DNA of 64,000 nucleotides from Kitasatospora mediocidica KCTC 9733 (GCF_000744225.1 NZ_JQLN01000004.1:558001-622000); one strand, 5' to 3'. Counted from the first letter of the stretch, positions 1 to 9,494 are shown. Notes: generated by a model from the sequence alone, not told the origin. Program-made: numbers and translations.

Positions 1-3000
1 GACGTCGCGGATCTCGCCTGCTTGGTAGCTCTCCAGTTGCTCGTCGAGCCTTTGTTGCGCTTCTGTCGCGAACCGGCGGACGGCGCTGGTCTTGTCGGTG
101 TGCAGCGGTGCGAGAGCGGCCTGACGGGCCTGTGTCGCAGCCGGGAGTCCTGGGTGGAGATCCGTGTACAGGAGGCCGTGTAGGAGGTTCTCCCGGGTGG
201 CGGCGGTAACGCCCGCAGACAGGACAGCAGAAACGATTAGTGCCCAGCTGGGATCCTGCCAGGCAGATTGGATCGCGACAGCGGCTCGGACGCGATCATC
301 CGGAGCACCGGCGGCCCACCGTTCGAGCAGGTTCCTCCAGTAGCCGGTGCCTTCTCCCAACAGGGTCAGAGTCTGCGCCACTGCAGCCTCCTGGTGTTCG
401 GTCAGTACCGACACCTGGGCGGTTCGAAGCTGCTCGACGGCCTCATGGAAGGCAACGGCCAGGTTCTCCCGCGCCCCGTGGTCGAGGTCTCTGAGACGGT
501 CCTCCCAGGCAATTGGCACGGAGTGGTCGCCTCCGCTGGTCAGAAGCCGCTCAGCAAGGATCGTGGCGAATGCGGACGGCGCCGAAACAGCGATCTCGAC
601 GGCCGCCGAGGCCACGCTGCTGTCGGAGTGGATCGAGGCTCTGCTGGTCAGACTGTGGTCATCAAGTCGGCGGCGCAGCAGGTTCGCTAGGTGATCCAGG
701 AGAGCGTCGTCGAGAGCGAGGCCAGCCGCTCGGGCGTCGGCAAGGAGCATGCCGACGCCTTCCAACACGTTCGGCAGGGCGTCTGCGGGTCCGCAGGTGC
801 CGAGTTTGGCAAGGATCTGCAGCCGATCCTGAGCGGGCTGTCCGCAAGTAATGAGGTGCCGGGCGAATGCCGCGATCAGCTGGGCGTGTCCGGTGCCGTT
901 GGGGGCCGGATTCGTAGTGAGGCAGGCGACGATGTTCGCGAACAGCTCGGGCTCGTGGTCGGGATGTTGGTCGCCGATCCACAGGGCGAGAGTCGCTAGG
1001 CGCGGATCGGCGAGGCGGGCGTCGATCCAGGTCCAGACTGCCGTTTCGTGGGCCTTCGCGAGTCCGGTCAGCAGGCTGATCTCGCCAGCGAGGGGGCCTT
1101 GGGCCAGGCGCTCGAGCACGGCGTCCGGGCTCGGGGCCGCGGCGCCTGCGGCGACGGCGAAGCCGGGGAGGGCGGAGGCTGCGTAGCCGCGCGCTGACTG
1201 GTCGATCTGCTCCAGCAGGGCGATGACCTCCTCCGTGCTGATCTGTTCGGCGAGATCCTCCGCGGCCTGTCTCTGTGCCTCGATTCCCTCGCGCCAGGGT
1301 GCTGAAGTGTCCACGGGTTGCACGATCAGGAGCCTGGCGAGGGCCGGATCGGCCATGGCGGCGGCGGCCACAGGGTCGCCGAGTGCGGCCGCAGCAGTCA
1401 GAGTTCGTGGTTCTTCGAACCGCAGGCTCGCCTGCGCCGCCCTTCGCCGGGCGGCCAGGGGCAAGCTGCCCCAGCGGTCGGCGGTCGCCTGCGCGGCGTG
1501 TTCGGCTGCGGTGTCCAGGGCCGCGATGGCGTGTGCCGGCATCGGCTGACCGGAGCCGAGGACGGGGCGGGCACCTTCTCCTCGCAGTTGGGATGGCAGT
1601 TCCATGAGGTCGTACAGGAGGTGGCGGTTGCCGGGGGTCCGGATGGACGGCTCATCTAGAAGCGGTGCCAGGAGGTCGACCGCGTCGGTGAGCAACGTGG
1701 TTGTGTCAGGCTGGTCGGGCAGAATGTGAGCGTGCAGGATGGCGACGTTCGCTGCGTGCGGGCTTCCGAGGTGGGTGGACTCGACCGTTACCTGGAGCAG
1801 TGGCTGCAGGGCTGCGAGGAGGACGCGGGCACGGCTCTGTGGCTCGCGAACCGTGGCCTCGGCCGGGCCGAGGCCTGGCGGTGGCTGAGCAGTTCGGTCG
1901 CGGTGCCATTGGGCAATTGAGCGTAGAACCTCACGGCGGCGCTGCAGCAGGGCGGCGAAGCTGCCGGGAAGGGTGTGGGCGGGGGCCGAGCACCAGCGGC
2001 TGATCGGGCGGAGGAGTTCCTTCAGGTCATGGCCGTCCGACGGTAGGGCGGGTTCCGCCAGCCAGGCCATATCGAGTAGCACGCTCACTGGGTTGGGCAT
2101 GGCGTCCAGGCCCGCACGTTCGGCAAGCTCACCGAAGCGCTGGCCGAGGTGCACGACTTCGGACCGGTAGTGACCGACAGGGTCGCGTCCCCACACGTCC
2201 GTCGAGGCCGGCAGTGGCCAGCGCTCCACCAGGCTGCTGTGCATGTCTGCCAGGAGGCCCGGAGCCGCCGGGATGACCTCGGTGGCCACGGCAGCGACCA
2301 GCGCGGCGTCCCGCATGTCGGCCACACCGGGAAGGAGTTCGGTTACGACCGTCGCCAGTTGAGCGCTGACCACTCGGTTCCCGCGTTCGCGGGCCGCAAG
2401 AGCGAGCGCCCCAAGAGTGGGGCCAAGGGCGGCAGCCGTCTCGATCAGTGCACCGCTGGCCTCGTTGCCAGCATGGGTGCGGTCCTCGTGGCCGACACCG
2501 AGGAGGGCCAGAGCCTTAGCGGTGTCCAGCCGAACCCGGGCCGCCGGGTCGAGCGCGTCAGCCAGAAGTACCTGCCCCACGACGGCGGGGCGCAAGCTGT
2601 ACGGCGGCGCGTCGGCGAGGCCGGCATCAGCGAGGTCATCGAGCAAGGTGGCGATTTCGTGACGCTGCGGGGGCAGGGGTCGCACAGCGTCGGCGATCGG
2701 GGCCAGTTGGTCGGCATCGGCGGCGCTGCCCAGGAGAGCAAGAGCGACAGCCGCCGCGCGGTGGGCATCGGTGTCGCGGTCGCCGAGGCGGCGGGTCATC
2801 AAGTCCCGCAGCAGGCTGGCTGCGTCGTCCCAGACGAACACTCCGCGAGAGAGGGCCACTTCGCAGGCTGCGTGGGCCAGCATCGGATTGCCTTGGGCCA
2901 GGTCGACGACACTCTGCCGGAACACGGAGTGGGTGATGCCGCGGGCGGTCATGATCCCGTCGATGAAGGGCCGGTCAAGCGCTTCGACCTCAAAGGGCGG

Positions 3001-3888
3001 TGCCGCATGTAGCTCCAGGCCGGCGCGCTGCAGGGTGAGGTCGCGGTATCCGGGGCGAACTGTCAGCAGAAGGCGGACCCGGTCAAAGCGGCGGTCGTTG
3101 ATCAGCGCCGCCAGTCCGCTCAGGTCAGGGCTGCGGTGGGCGTCGTCGACGATCACGATCAGCGAGACGTTCAGCGGCACCGCCGCGAACACCGCCGACG
3201 GCGCGGCCACGCCGGTCGGAATCACCAGTGTGGTCGACGTGGTGTGGGCGGCCTCCATGGCAAGTCGGGTCTTGCCGATCCCTCCCGGCCCCTCAACGAC
3301 CACCACGCGGGCGGTGCCGTCCTCGGGCCGCAGCGCGTGTCGAAGGCTCTGCAACTCGTCGTCACGGCCCAGCAGCGGCTCCGACATACCGGGCACGATG
3401 GCGAGCCGGTCGAGGTACTCCGCACAGGTGAGGAGATGCCGCGGTTGTTTCGGGCGCACTCCCAGGTCAGCCTCTGCCACCCACCGCAGATCGTCCGTCT
3501 CCAGATCCTCCACCAACTGGTCCAGCGTGAAGATCTCCAGATGGACCTCCCAGTCCTTCAGGGCGTCGCGCTTCCACCGTCTCTGGGTCGCCTCGGTTGG
3601 CGTGCTCTTGTTCGTCACGAAGATCGCGTTGGCCCGCCGTCCGTGATCCTTGTGTTTGGCCAGCTCCGGTTTGAGCTTCGCCTTGGTGTTCTCGAAACTC
3701 GCCCAGAGCACGATCTCCTCCTCGGGACCGAAGAGAGGCCGCGAGTAGCCGTCCAGGCCAGTGTCCGAGGTGGCAGTCGTGATCCGCAGATCCGGGTAGC
3801 GGTGCCGCATGACACGGTAGGCGACCCGCTCAAAGACTCGGTCGTCGGTGAGTTGCTCCAAGGCGACCTTGACGGTGTCGTACAGCAC
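1..3888 (-). CDS. Large STAND-type ATPase with N-terminal nuclease-like domain (3' end outside window)
   Basis: An open frame of 1296 codons without a stop runs off the left edge, so the C-terminus is missing. The start is GTG at 3888, preceded by GGAGGG at close spacing. Residues about 15-130 look like a restriction-endonuclease-like fold: FERVAYRV, then SDTGLDGYS, then a strand with WASFENTKAKLK, where the usual Q-x-K pair is altered. A clear P-loop, GPGGIGKT, lies at residues 200-207, followed by a Walker B-like strand LIVIVDDAH. The remaining 1000 residues are helical and alanine/leucine-rich, as in helical-repeat sensor regions of STAND proteins. The family is known for ligand-triggered oligomerisation in antiphage defence and regulation; a defence role here is inferred from the neighbourhood. 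The trigger and target cannot be read from the sequence. Confidence 0.8.
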   Translation of the reverse strand, partial: MLYDTVKVALEQLTDDRVFERVAYRVMRHRYPDLRITTATSDTGLDGYSRPLFGPEEEIVLWASFENTKAKLKPELAKHKDHGRRANAIFVTNKSTPTEATQRRWKRDALKDWEVHLEIFTLDQLVEDLETDDLRWVAEADLGVRPKQPRHLLTCAEYLDRLAIVPGMSEPLLGRDDELQSLRHALRPEDGTARVVVVEGPGGIGKTRLAMEAAHTTSTTLVIPTGVAAPSAVFAAVPLNVSLIVIVDDAHRSPDLSGLAALINDRRFDRVRLLLTVRPGYRDLTLQRAGLELHAAPPFEVEALDRPFIDGIMTARGITHSVFRQSVVDLAQGNPMLAHAACEVALSRGVFVWDDAASLLRDLMTRRLGDRDTDAHRAAAVALALLGSAADADQLAPIADAVRPLPPQRHEIATLLDDLADAGLADAPPYSLRPAVVGQVLLADALDPAARVRLDTAKALALLGVGHEDRTHAGNEASGALIETAAALGPTLGALALAARERGNRVVSAQLATVVTELLPGVADMRDAALVAAVATEVIPAAPGLLADMHSSLVERWPLPASTDVWGRDPVGHYRSEVVHLGQRFGELAERAGLDAMPNPVSVLLDMAWLAEPALPSDGHDLKELLRPISRWCSAPAHTLPGSFAALLQRRREVLRSIAQWHRDRTAQPPPGLGPAEATVREPQSRARVLLAALQPLLQVTVESTHLGSPHAANVAILHAHILPDQPDTTTLLTDAVDLLAPLLDEPSIRTPGNRHLLYDLMELPSQLRGEGARPVLGSGQPMPAHAIAALDTAAEHAAQATADRWGSLPLAARRRAAQASLRFEEPRTLTAAAALGDPVAAAAMADPALARLLIVQPVDTSAPWREGIEAQRQAAEDLAEQISTEEVIALLEQIDQSARGYAASALPGFAVAAGAAAPSPDAVLERLAQGPLAGEISLLTGLAKAHETAVWTWIDARLADPRLATLALWIGDQHPDHEPELFANIVACLTTNPAPNGTGHAQLIAAFARHLITCGQPAQDRLQILAKLGTCGPADALPNVLEGVGMLLADARAAGLALDDALLDHLANLLRRRLDDHSLTSRASIHSDSSVASAAVEIAVSAPSAFATILAERLLTSGGDHSVPIAWEDRLRDLDHGARENLAVAFHEAVEQLRTAQVSVLTEHQEAAVAQTLTLLGEGTGYWRNLLERWAAGAPDDRVRAAVAIQSAWQDPSWALIVSAVLSAGVTAATRENLLHGLLYTDLHPGLPAATQARQAALAPLHTDKTSAVRRFATEAQQRLDEQLESYQAGEIRDV

Positions 3889-4390
3889 AGGGCCCTCCAA
3901 TAATGGGGCACTCCCGCAGATGGACTCGGATTAGCGCCCACGGCGACACAGCCATGATCCCCCCAACGACGCCACCGACGGGGCCACTTCCCCCAGGAGC
4001 CGTGCTGACGGGCGCCCGACAGCAGCTCCGAGCTGCGATCAAGATCAGTTCACCCGAGCGACAGCATTGACGGTTTCGCCAAAGCATGGTCACAGGTCAC
4101 TGGCTAGCACCGGGCCTTCTGCGGTTCGGCGCCTACGAGATCCGAACCCCCAACCTGCGCATTACGAGACCATGAGCGTTCGTGACGGCTGGTACCGTCT
4201 CGTGCTCCGTAGTGCCATTTTGCCTGGTCAGAGCAGGTGCAGCTTCTCAAGCCGTACCACCTGATGTTGCCCCGTCCAAAGGGGTCCGGCCGCACACCGG
4301 CCGCACATGGCCCCACCGGACGCACCAGTATGGCCAAGATCGGGCCTGTCGGTACTCCACAACAGACTGAGGGCTGCTGCATCATGCCGC
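3889..4390. other. Intergenic stretch between STAND gene and IS4 element
   Basis: About 500 bases without a convincing gene. Small open frames here have no ribosome binding site and no recognisable content. The stretch holds the upstream region of the leftward STAND gene and, on the minus strand, a fragment resembling the 3' half of tRNA-Thr (see separate entry). The N-terminal part of the phosphatase gene interrupted by the IS element to the right is not found here, so more than a simple insertion has happened. Confidence 0.6.
4126..4168 (-). tRNA. Fragment resembling the 3' half of tRNA-Thr(CGT), possible attachment-site remnant
   Basis: Read on the minus strand, this begins with CTCGTAATGCG, the anticodon loop and 3' stem typical of actinobacterial tRNA-Thr(CGT), continues with AGGTTGGGGGTTCGGATC (variable region and T loop) and ends with AGGCG-like acceptor sequence. 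The 5' half is absent: the bases before the anticodon loop do not pair with TGCG. T-stem pairing is imperfect, so this is not a working tRNA. Such 3' tRNA pieces are commonly left where integrative elements recombine into tRNA genes. The match was made from memory of the tRNA consensus. Confidence 0.4.
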
Positions 4391-5825
4391 CTAAGCCCAA
4401 TGCCGGTGACTTTGGGCTTCCGGTCTCGTTGGTTGTGGGGTGGCGAGGGTGGGGCAGGTCAAGTTGCCTGCGGGTGAGCGGTTGTCGGATCGGATTGCGA
4501 TCGGGGTGTTGACCCAGGCGTTTCCGCCGGGTTTGGTCGATGAGGTGATCGCCGAGACTGGGCGGGTCGAGAAGCGCAGTCGGCTGCTGCCGGCGCGGGT
4601 GGTCGTGTACTTCGTGTTGGCGATGTGCCTGTTCTTCGGGCAGGGCTATGAGGAGGTCGCGCGGCTGCTGGGCGAAGGCCTCGGGGACGGGCGGCGGTCG
4701 TGGAGAGTGCCGACGACCGCTGCGATCGGCCGGGCCCGTCGCAGGCTGGGCCCGGAGCCCTTGCGGTTGCTGTTCGCGCGGGTGTGCCGTCCGCTGGCCG
4801 TGTCCGGGACGGCGGGTGCCTGGTACCGGCGCTGGCAACTGGTAGCCGTGGACGGCACCACGCTGGACCTGGCCGACACCGAAGCCAACGACGAGTTCTT
4901 CGGCCGTCCGGGGTCCGGGCGTGGGGTGGGCGCGTTCCCGCAGGCCAGGCTGGTGGGACTGGCCGAGTGCGGCACCCATGCGGTGTTCGGCGCCGCGCTG
5001 GGACCGTTGTCGGCCAGCGAGCAGACGCTCTCCCGGCAGCTGTTTGCCCATCTTCGGGCGGGGATGCTGCTGCTGGCCGACCGGGGCTTCTACGGCTTCG
5101 AGCTGTGGCAGCAGGCACGGGCTAGCGGCGCGGACCTCCTGTGGCGGGTGCGCAAGAACGCGGCCCTGCCAATCGTGCGGGTCCTTGGCGACGGCTCTTA
5201 CCTCAGCGAGGTCTTCGCCGAGCAGGACAGGAGGACCCGCCGCGACCCGGTGACCGTGCGGGTCGTCGAGTACACCCTGGCCCGCACCGGCGACACCACC
5301 GTCTACCGGCTGCTTACGACCCTCCTCGACCCGAAGGAGGCACCGGCCGTCGAACTGGCCGCGCTCTATGCCCAGCGCTGGGAGATCGAGACCACGCTGG
5401 ACGAGATCAAGACCCACCAGCGCGGCCCCAGGCTCGTCCTGCGCTCGAAGTACCCGTGGGGCGTCGAGCAGGAGATCTACGGCCTCCTCCTCGTCCATCA
5501 CGCCATCCGGCAGTTGATGCACCAGGCTGCCCTGCGCGAGGGCCTGGACCCCGACCGTCTGTCGTTCACCCGCAGCCTGCGTGTTGTGCGCCGCCAAGTC
5601 CCCACCCAGGCGGCGCTTTCCCCCCGGCAGACTCGCCAGCGCACTGATCCGCACCCTGGCTGAGATCACCGAACGCCTGCTACCCGAACGGCGTCAACGA
5701 GCCTGCCCGCGCGTCATCAAACGCAAGATGTCCAACTGGCCCCTCAAACGCGCCCACCACCACAACCAGCAACACCCACCATCACCAAGCACGGCCCGAC
5801 CTAAAGTCACCGGCATTGGGCCTAG
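4391..5825 (+). mobile_element. IS4-family insertion sequence
   Basis: The ends are near-perfect inverted repeats: the left end at 4391-4416 (ctaagcccaatgccggtgac...) matches the reverse complement of 5800-5825 with only a few differences. Between them lies one IS4-type transposase gene occupying nearly the whole element. The total length of about 1.4 kb fits Streptomyces IS4 elements. No clear target duplication is visible at the outer borders. The right border falls inside a phosphatase-family gene, which has lost its N-terminus. Confidence 0.85.
4440..5799 (+). pseudogene. IS4-family DDE transposase, frameshifted near its C-terminus
   Basis: The protein starts at GTG 4440 (MARVGQVKLPAGERLSDR) and carries the IS4 N-terminal helical domain, then the DDE core. 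First Asp is in VAVDGTTLDL, second Asp in LLADRGFYGF, and the Y-R-E-K signature is YAQRWEIETTLDEIK. After LRVVRRQVPTQAALSP the frame runs into a stop at 5663. The expected C-terminal tail (LIRTLAEITERLLPERRQ through KRKMSNWPLKRA) continues in another frame. Removing one C from the six-C run at 5620-5625 restores the frame exactly. The catalytic core is complete, so the shift could be a recent mutation, a sequencing error in a homopolymer, or tolerated. Even in the restored frame no stop occurs before the right end of the element. Confidence 0.8.
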
Positions 5826-6592
5826 TCCGGGAGATCCGCCGGGAAGCCCCGCACCTGCTGTTCCTCCAGGAGGTCGACTGGCTGGCCGACCCGGACGAAG
5901 CCGCAGCCGCCGGCCTCACCCTCGGGATGCAGGTCGCGGTCGCGCCGTCGCGCAACCTGCCCACCGCCGTCGCCTGGCACCCCGACGCGCTGCGGGTGGA
6001 GGACGTCGACACCCGGTACTCCGAGCATGACCTGCACCAGGGCTACTGCGCGCCCCGCTTCGCCCGGTGGGGACTCACCGAGGCGCTGGAGGCGCCACTG
6101 GTGGCGATCAGCACCCACCTGACGCCGTACTCCGCCGACACCGCCGCTCAGGAGGCTCAGCTCCTCGTGGCGCGGGCGTACCGGTACGGCGGCTTCGGGA
6201 TGATCGCCGGGGACATCAACCACGTGCCGCTGGGCGACGACGAGATCGACTGGACCCTCGTCCAGCCCTACAACCGGACCGCCCGGTGCAAGCGGCGCCA
6301 GCACCCGGACGACCCGTGGGAGGGCAACCGGATCGTCGGCGAAGTGCTGCGGGACGGGGAGTTCGCCGACGTAGCGGCGGTCGTCGCCGAGCGCCGCCAC
6401 GACCAGTCGCCGCTCAAGGCCACGGGGAAGGCCGGGCTGCTGCGCGTCGACCAGGCGCACACCACCCGGGCCCTCAGCCCGGCAATCGAGGACTGCCGGG
6501 TGGCCGAGACCGACTTCTCCGACCACCACGGGCTCGTGTTCACCCTCGACCTGTCGAAGGCCGACAACTCCGCCGTCCGCACCTACACCTGA
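5826..6592 (+). pseudogene. Endonuclease/exonuclease/phosphatase-family protein, N-terminus removed by IS4 insertion
   Basis: The frame enters directly from the right end of the IS4 element with REIRREAPHLLFLQEVDW, which matches the first conserved Glu strand of the EEP superfamily (usually residue 35-45). Later motifs are present: AISTHLTP, GDINHVP (the GDxN motif) and the terminal FSDHHGLVF (SDH motif). The missing N-terminal strand should carry the first metal-binding Asn, so the remaining product is unlikely to be active and has no obvious start. EEP enzymes are Mg-dependent phosphodiesterases or phosphatases; the substrate cannot be told. It ends 12 bases before the next gene, which suggests an original operon with the 2H-type gene. 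Confidence 0.75.
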
Positions 6593-6604
6593 TCGGAAAC
6601 AACC

Positions 6605-7166
6605 ATGCAGGACTTCTTCCACCGCGTCGCCAACCGCCAGACATACCCGTGGCCGGCCGGTCGCCGGGACCTCCACTGGCACATCCTCCCTGACCAGGAG
6701 ACCGCCCGTCTGCTCAGCGAGCCCTACCGGGAGGTTCTGGACGTCCCCGGGCTGTACGCCGTCCCTCCGCAGTGGCTGCACCTGGCCGTGCTGCACGCCG
6801 CCCCGCAGGAGCAGACGAGCGAAGCCGAGCTGGCGGGCGTCGTCGAGCTGGTCCGCGCCGGCGCTGCCCGGATCGCCCCCTTCGACGTCATCCTTGAGCG
6901 GCCCTCCGTAGGGCAGGTCGCCCTGGAGCGGGCCGGGCATCCCGGCGCACCCGCGGCGGCTGTGGGAGCTGACGGCCCAGGCCCACACGGCGGTGCTCGG
7001 CGACCGGGTGCCGGTCACCCCTGCGGTCTACGCCCCGCACCTGAACGTGGCGTACGCCGGGGACGGCGTCGAGCGGGCCGAGAAGATCTCGCTGGTCGCC
7101 CAATGGCACGACGGCAGGGGGCTGATCTGCTGGGAGAACCTGCTGGACGTCGCGCTCGGCGGCTAA
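6605..7166 (+). pseudogene. 2H phosphoesterase / 2'-5' RNA ligase-like protein, frameshifted
   Basis: It begins at ATG 6605 (MQDFFHRVANRQTYPWPAGR) just downstream of the truncated EEP gene. LHLAVLHAA near residue 60 is in the position of the first H-x-(T/S/V) motif. After VGQVALER the frame degenerates. The following frame continues sensibly with IPAHPRRLWELTAQAHTAVL and the second motif PHLNVAYA, ending at a TAA at 7166. The two halves differ by one base around 6920-6945. 2H enzymes hydrolyse or ligate 2',3'-cyclic or 2'-5' phosphodiesters in RNA or cyclic nucleotides. The adjacent EEP gene points to a former nucleotide- or RNA-processing pair. The shift could be real decay or a sequence error. 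Confidence 0.65.
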
Positions 7167-7435
7167 GTTCAGTCCGGATGGTCATGTACGGAGCTTTTCC
7201 CACCGGACCTGGGATCCCCGAGCCGACGCGACTGGGCGGGAAGCGATGCTGACTGGTAAGACGCCGGCTGGGCCGTCCCTGTCGAGCTGCTGCTCCCGGA
7301 CGGCACGGGGTGGTTGCGGCCGTCGACCCGCGCGCCGTGGAGTGCCCTCAGCTCGACGCCCCGGCTCCTGCCGTTGCCGCCTTCGAAGGGTCGTCGACTC
7401 GCTACGGTGGGTGCGTCGATCGGTAAGGAGGCACA

Positions 7436-8632
7436 GTGTCAGAGTCCGAGTGGCTAGTCGTGGCCGAGGCCCTGGAACGGCGGTGCGCAGCGCCGACGGA
7501 TGAACAGATGGCCGTCGCCAAGGCCCAGGGCTTTCCTCTGGAGCCAGCCATGCCAGCGCGGGTCGCCGCCGCGGAGCTGCGGGTCCACCTCCGGGTACCC
7601 CTGGAGCTGGCGCTCGCGAAGGACTTCGGCAGCGCCGAGTATGAGACGCTCCTCGATCTGGCAGCGCGAACCAACCTCACGGTTCCCGATGAGCACGAGC
7701 TCGGGTTCCGGGAGGTGCTGAACGCCTGGCTACGCGTTGCCAGGGACCGCGAGTCTGCAGAGGCTCTGCGCCGTCTGCAACCGGTAGTCGCTGACGTCGT
7801 CATCGCCCGGGATCGGGGCAGGGGTCCAGAGGTGTACGGCGAGGTCTCCTCGATCAGCGCCAACGGCCGGCTGAACTTCCGGGGCGGCCACGGGCTCGGC
7901 ACCTCACCCCACCGGGTCACTCGCATCATCCGGCCCAGTGAAGGCGACTACCCCGAGCAGCTTCGCCAGGCGCGCGAGTACGCCGCTGCGATCCACAGCA
8001 ACCCCCACCAGATCACCCAGGTCGACGAGGCGCAGTTGGCCCCGTGGCTGGTTGGAGGCCCCGCCACGCCGGCCGCCGTCGAAGCCCTGCGCAATGCACT
8101 CGAGACGGCCGAGGACGAGCGTGCGATGCAGCAGGTACTGGAGAAACACCCTGCGCTACTCGGGGGCGCCGTGGTGGGCAACCACGGTACGTGGGTGCGG
8201 CCCCAGGTCCAGTTCGGGAACAACTACATGGCCGACTTCCTGATCGCCGGTCAGACCTCCCTCGGGATGCGATGGGTGCTGGTCGAACTCGAGAGCCCGG
8301 TCAGCCGCATGAGCAACCCGGGCAACCGGCGGGCAACCATGACCCTGCGGCATGCCGTCGACCAGATCGAGGATTGGCGTCGGTGGCTGTCCAGTAACTT
8401 GCACTATGCCCGGTCTGCCCGCGCGAACAACGGGCTTGGCCTGCCGGGTATTACGGCCGAGGCTCCAGGGTTGATCATCATGGCTCGCGAGGACGCCGAC
8501 GACGCGGCCGCCGAGATCCGCGAGCTTACGCAGCGACGGACGCAGATCATGGTCCGCACTTACGACTGGCTGATGCGCTTAAACGAGGAGCCGGATCCGA
8601 TCCGCCGCAGCGCCCTGGCCCTCGGAAATTAG
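7436..8632 (+). CDS. sduA: Shedu-type (DUF4263) defence nuclease
   Basis: Start GTG at 7436 with a strong AAGGAGG seven bases upstream; 398 residues. The C-terminal part, residues about 230-345, is the Shedu/DUF4263 domain: VLEKHPALLGG, then VRPQVQFGNNYMADFLI with Asp267, then RWVLVELESP with Glu284, then a helix with HAVDQIEDWRRWL. This is a PD-(D/E)XK-type nuclease fold. The usual E-x-K is read here as E-L-E, so the catalytic lysine position is not canonical. The N-terminal 200 residues are an uncharacterised, mostly helical extension, as is typical of Shedu proteins, which vary there and use it for sensing. Shedu works as a single-gene antiphage system. Flanking genes point in various directions and do not form an operon with it. 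Confidence 0.8.
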   Translation: MSESEWLVVAEALERRCAAPTDEQMAVAKAQGFPLEPAMPARVAAAELRVHLRVPLELALAKDFGSAEYETLLDLAARTNLTVPDEHELGFREVLNAWLRVARDRESAEALRRLQPVVADVVIARDRGRGPEVYGEVSSISANGRLNFRGGHGLGTSPHRVTRIIRPSEGDYPEQLRQAREYAAAIHSNPHQITQVDEAQLAPWLVGGPATPAAVEALRNALETAEDERAMQQVLEKHPALLGGAVVGNHGTWVRPQVQFGNNYMADFLIAGQTSLGMRWVLVELESPVSRMSNPGNRRATMTLRHAVDQIEDWRRWLSSNLHYARSARANNGLGLPGITAEAPGLIIMAREDADDAAAEIRELTQRRTQIMVRTYDWLMRLNEEPDPIRRSALALGN

Positions 8633-8810
8633 GGTCGCCTTACACCCGGTGGCCAGCTACCGGAGCGTCCCCCTGCTCGCGGGTGCCTGACCCCGACGGG
8701 TCGGCCGGCCTGCCCGCGACGCCGGAGGTGAATTCCCGGAACCGCTGACGAAAGCGTCGGCGGCTGGCTCATAGTTGATTTACTAACCGTTCACCCCAAG
8801 GAGGCGGCTG

Positions 8811-9494
8811 ATGGCGACCGGAACACTCTGCCAAGTACTGGTCGAGGACCCGATCCTGGTCCCGACGTTCGACCGCGACCTTGCCAGCTGGGTGGCCCAG
8901 GTCTCTGACAGCCTTATCCTCACCGGCACGCCCGTGACCCCGGCCGTCGTCCACCCGATTCCGCTCACATGCCCCCGGCAGTGGTGTGGTCAGGACCGGG
9001 GCCACCTCGTCCAAGGCCGCCCCGGCGAGGAGGCACGCCTGGTGTGCACCCGCTGCGCCACCCTCTGGTACCCGGCGGCCAACCCCGATCTGCGTCCCGC
9101 TGAAGGCTGGGAAGCATTCAGCCGCGCCTTGCTGCAAACCGCAGTCGAGAACGCCGACGGTCCTCCCTGCACCGCGAGGGAGGAGGTCGCGGCGCTGCGC
9201 GCCGACCTGGCGTCCGGGGCGTGGAGCCCGAATACGGACGACACGTCGTTCAGCCACCATGTGGTCGAGTGGTGTGCCGACGGCCTCACTCTCGACTCGC
9301 TGACGATGGCCGTGTTCATGGAGGGGGCCGAGAACCGGACGCCAGCCCTGACCCTCGCGCTGGTCCGCTCGGCCGGCCAGCTGGCCGAGCCCAGCCCCAA
9401 CCAGTCCGAGGCCGCCCGCGAGCGATGCGAGGCCGACGCCGACCTGCTGTCCGCGCTCACCGAGCTGGCCATCGCGATGGACATCACGGCCTGA
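8811..9494 (+). CDS. Uncharacterised protein with zinc-ribbon-like cysteines
   Basis: ATG 8811 is preceded by AAGGAGG at good spacing; 227 residues. I do not recognise the family. Residues 54-80 carry CPRQWCGQD and, further on, LVCTRCATLWYP, a pair of C-x-x-C-like knuckles separated by about 20 residues, as in a treble-clef or zinc ribbon. The rest is acidic and helical with no membrane segment. It stands alone between the Shedu gene and a convergent unknown gene. The upstream 180 bases hold an A/T-richer patch (ttgatttactaacc) that could be its promoter. Confidence 0.6.
   Translation: MATGTLCQVLVEDPILVPTFDRDLASWVAQVSDSLILTGTPVTPAVVHPIPLTCPRQWCGQDRGHLVQGRPGEEARLVCTRCATLWYPAANPDLRPAEGWEAFSRALLQTAVENADGPPCTAREEVAALRADLASGAWSPNTDDTSFSHHVVEWCADGLTLDSLTMAVFMEGAENRTPALTLALVRSAGQLAEPSPNQSEAARERCEADADLLSALTELAIAMDITA

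Noticed and set aside
2149..3646. Two long plus-strand frames (287 and 291 codons)
   Set aside because: They lie opposite the minus-strand STAND gene, whose P-loop and Walker B are unmistakable; the plus frames have Arg/Ser-rich nonsense composition.
3830..4093. Small minus-strand frame upstream of the STAND gene
   Set aside because: There is no ribosome binding site, it has Cys/Arg-rich random composition, and it overlaps the STAND start.
4104..5669. Long minus-strand frame of 521 codons
   Set aside because: It is the shadow of the IS4 transposase gene with high Gln/Pro/Arg content and no domain.
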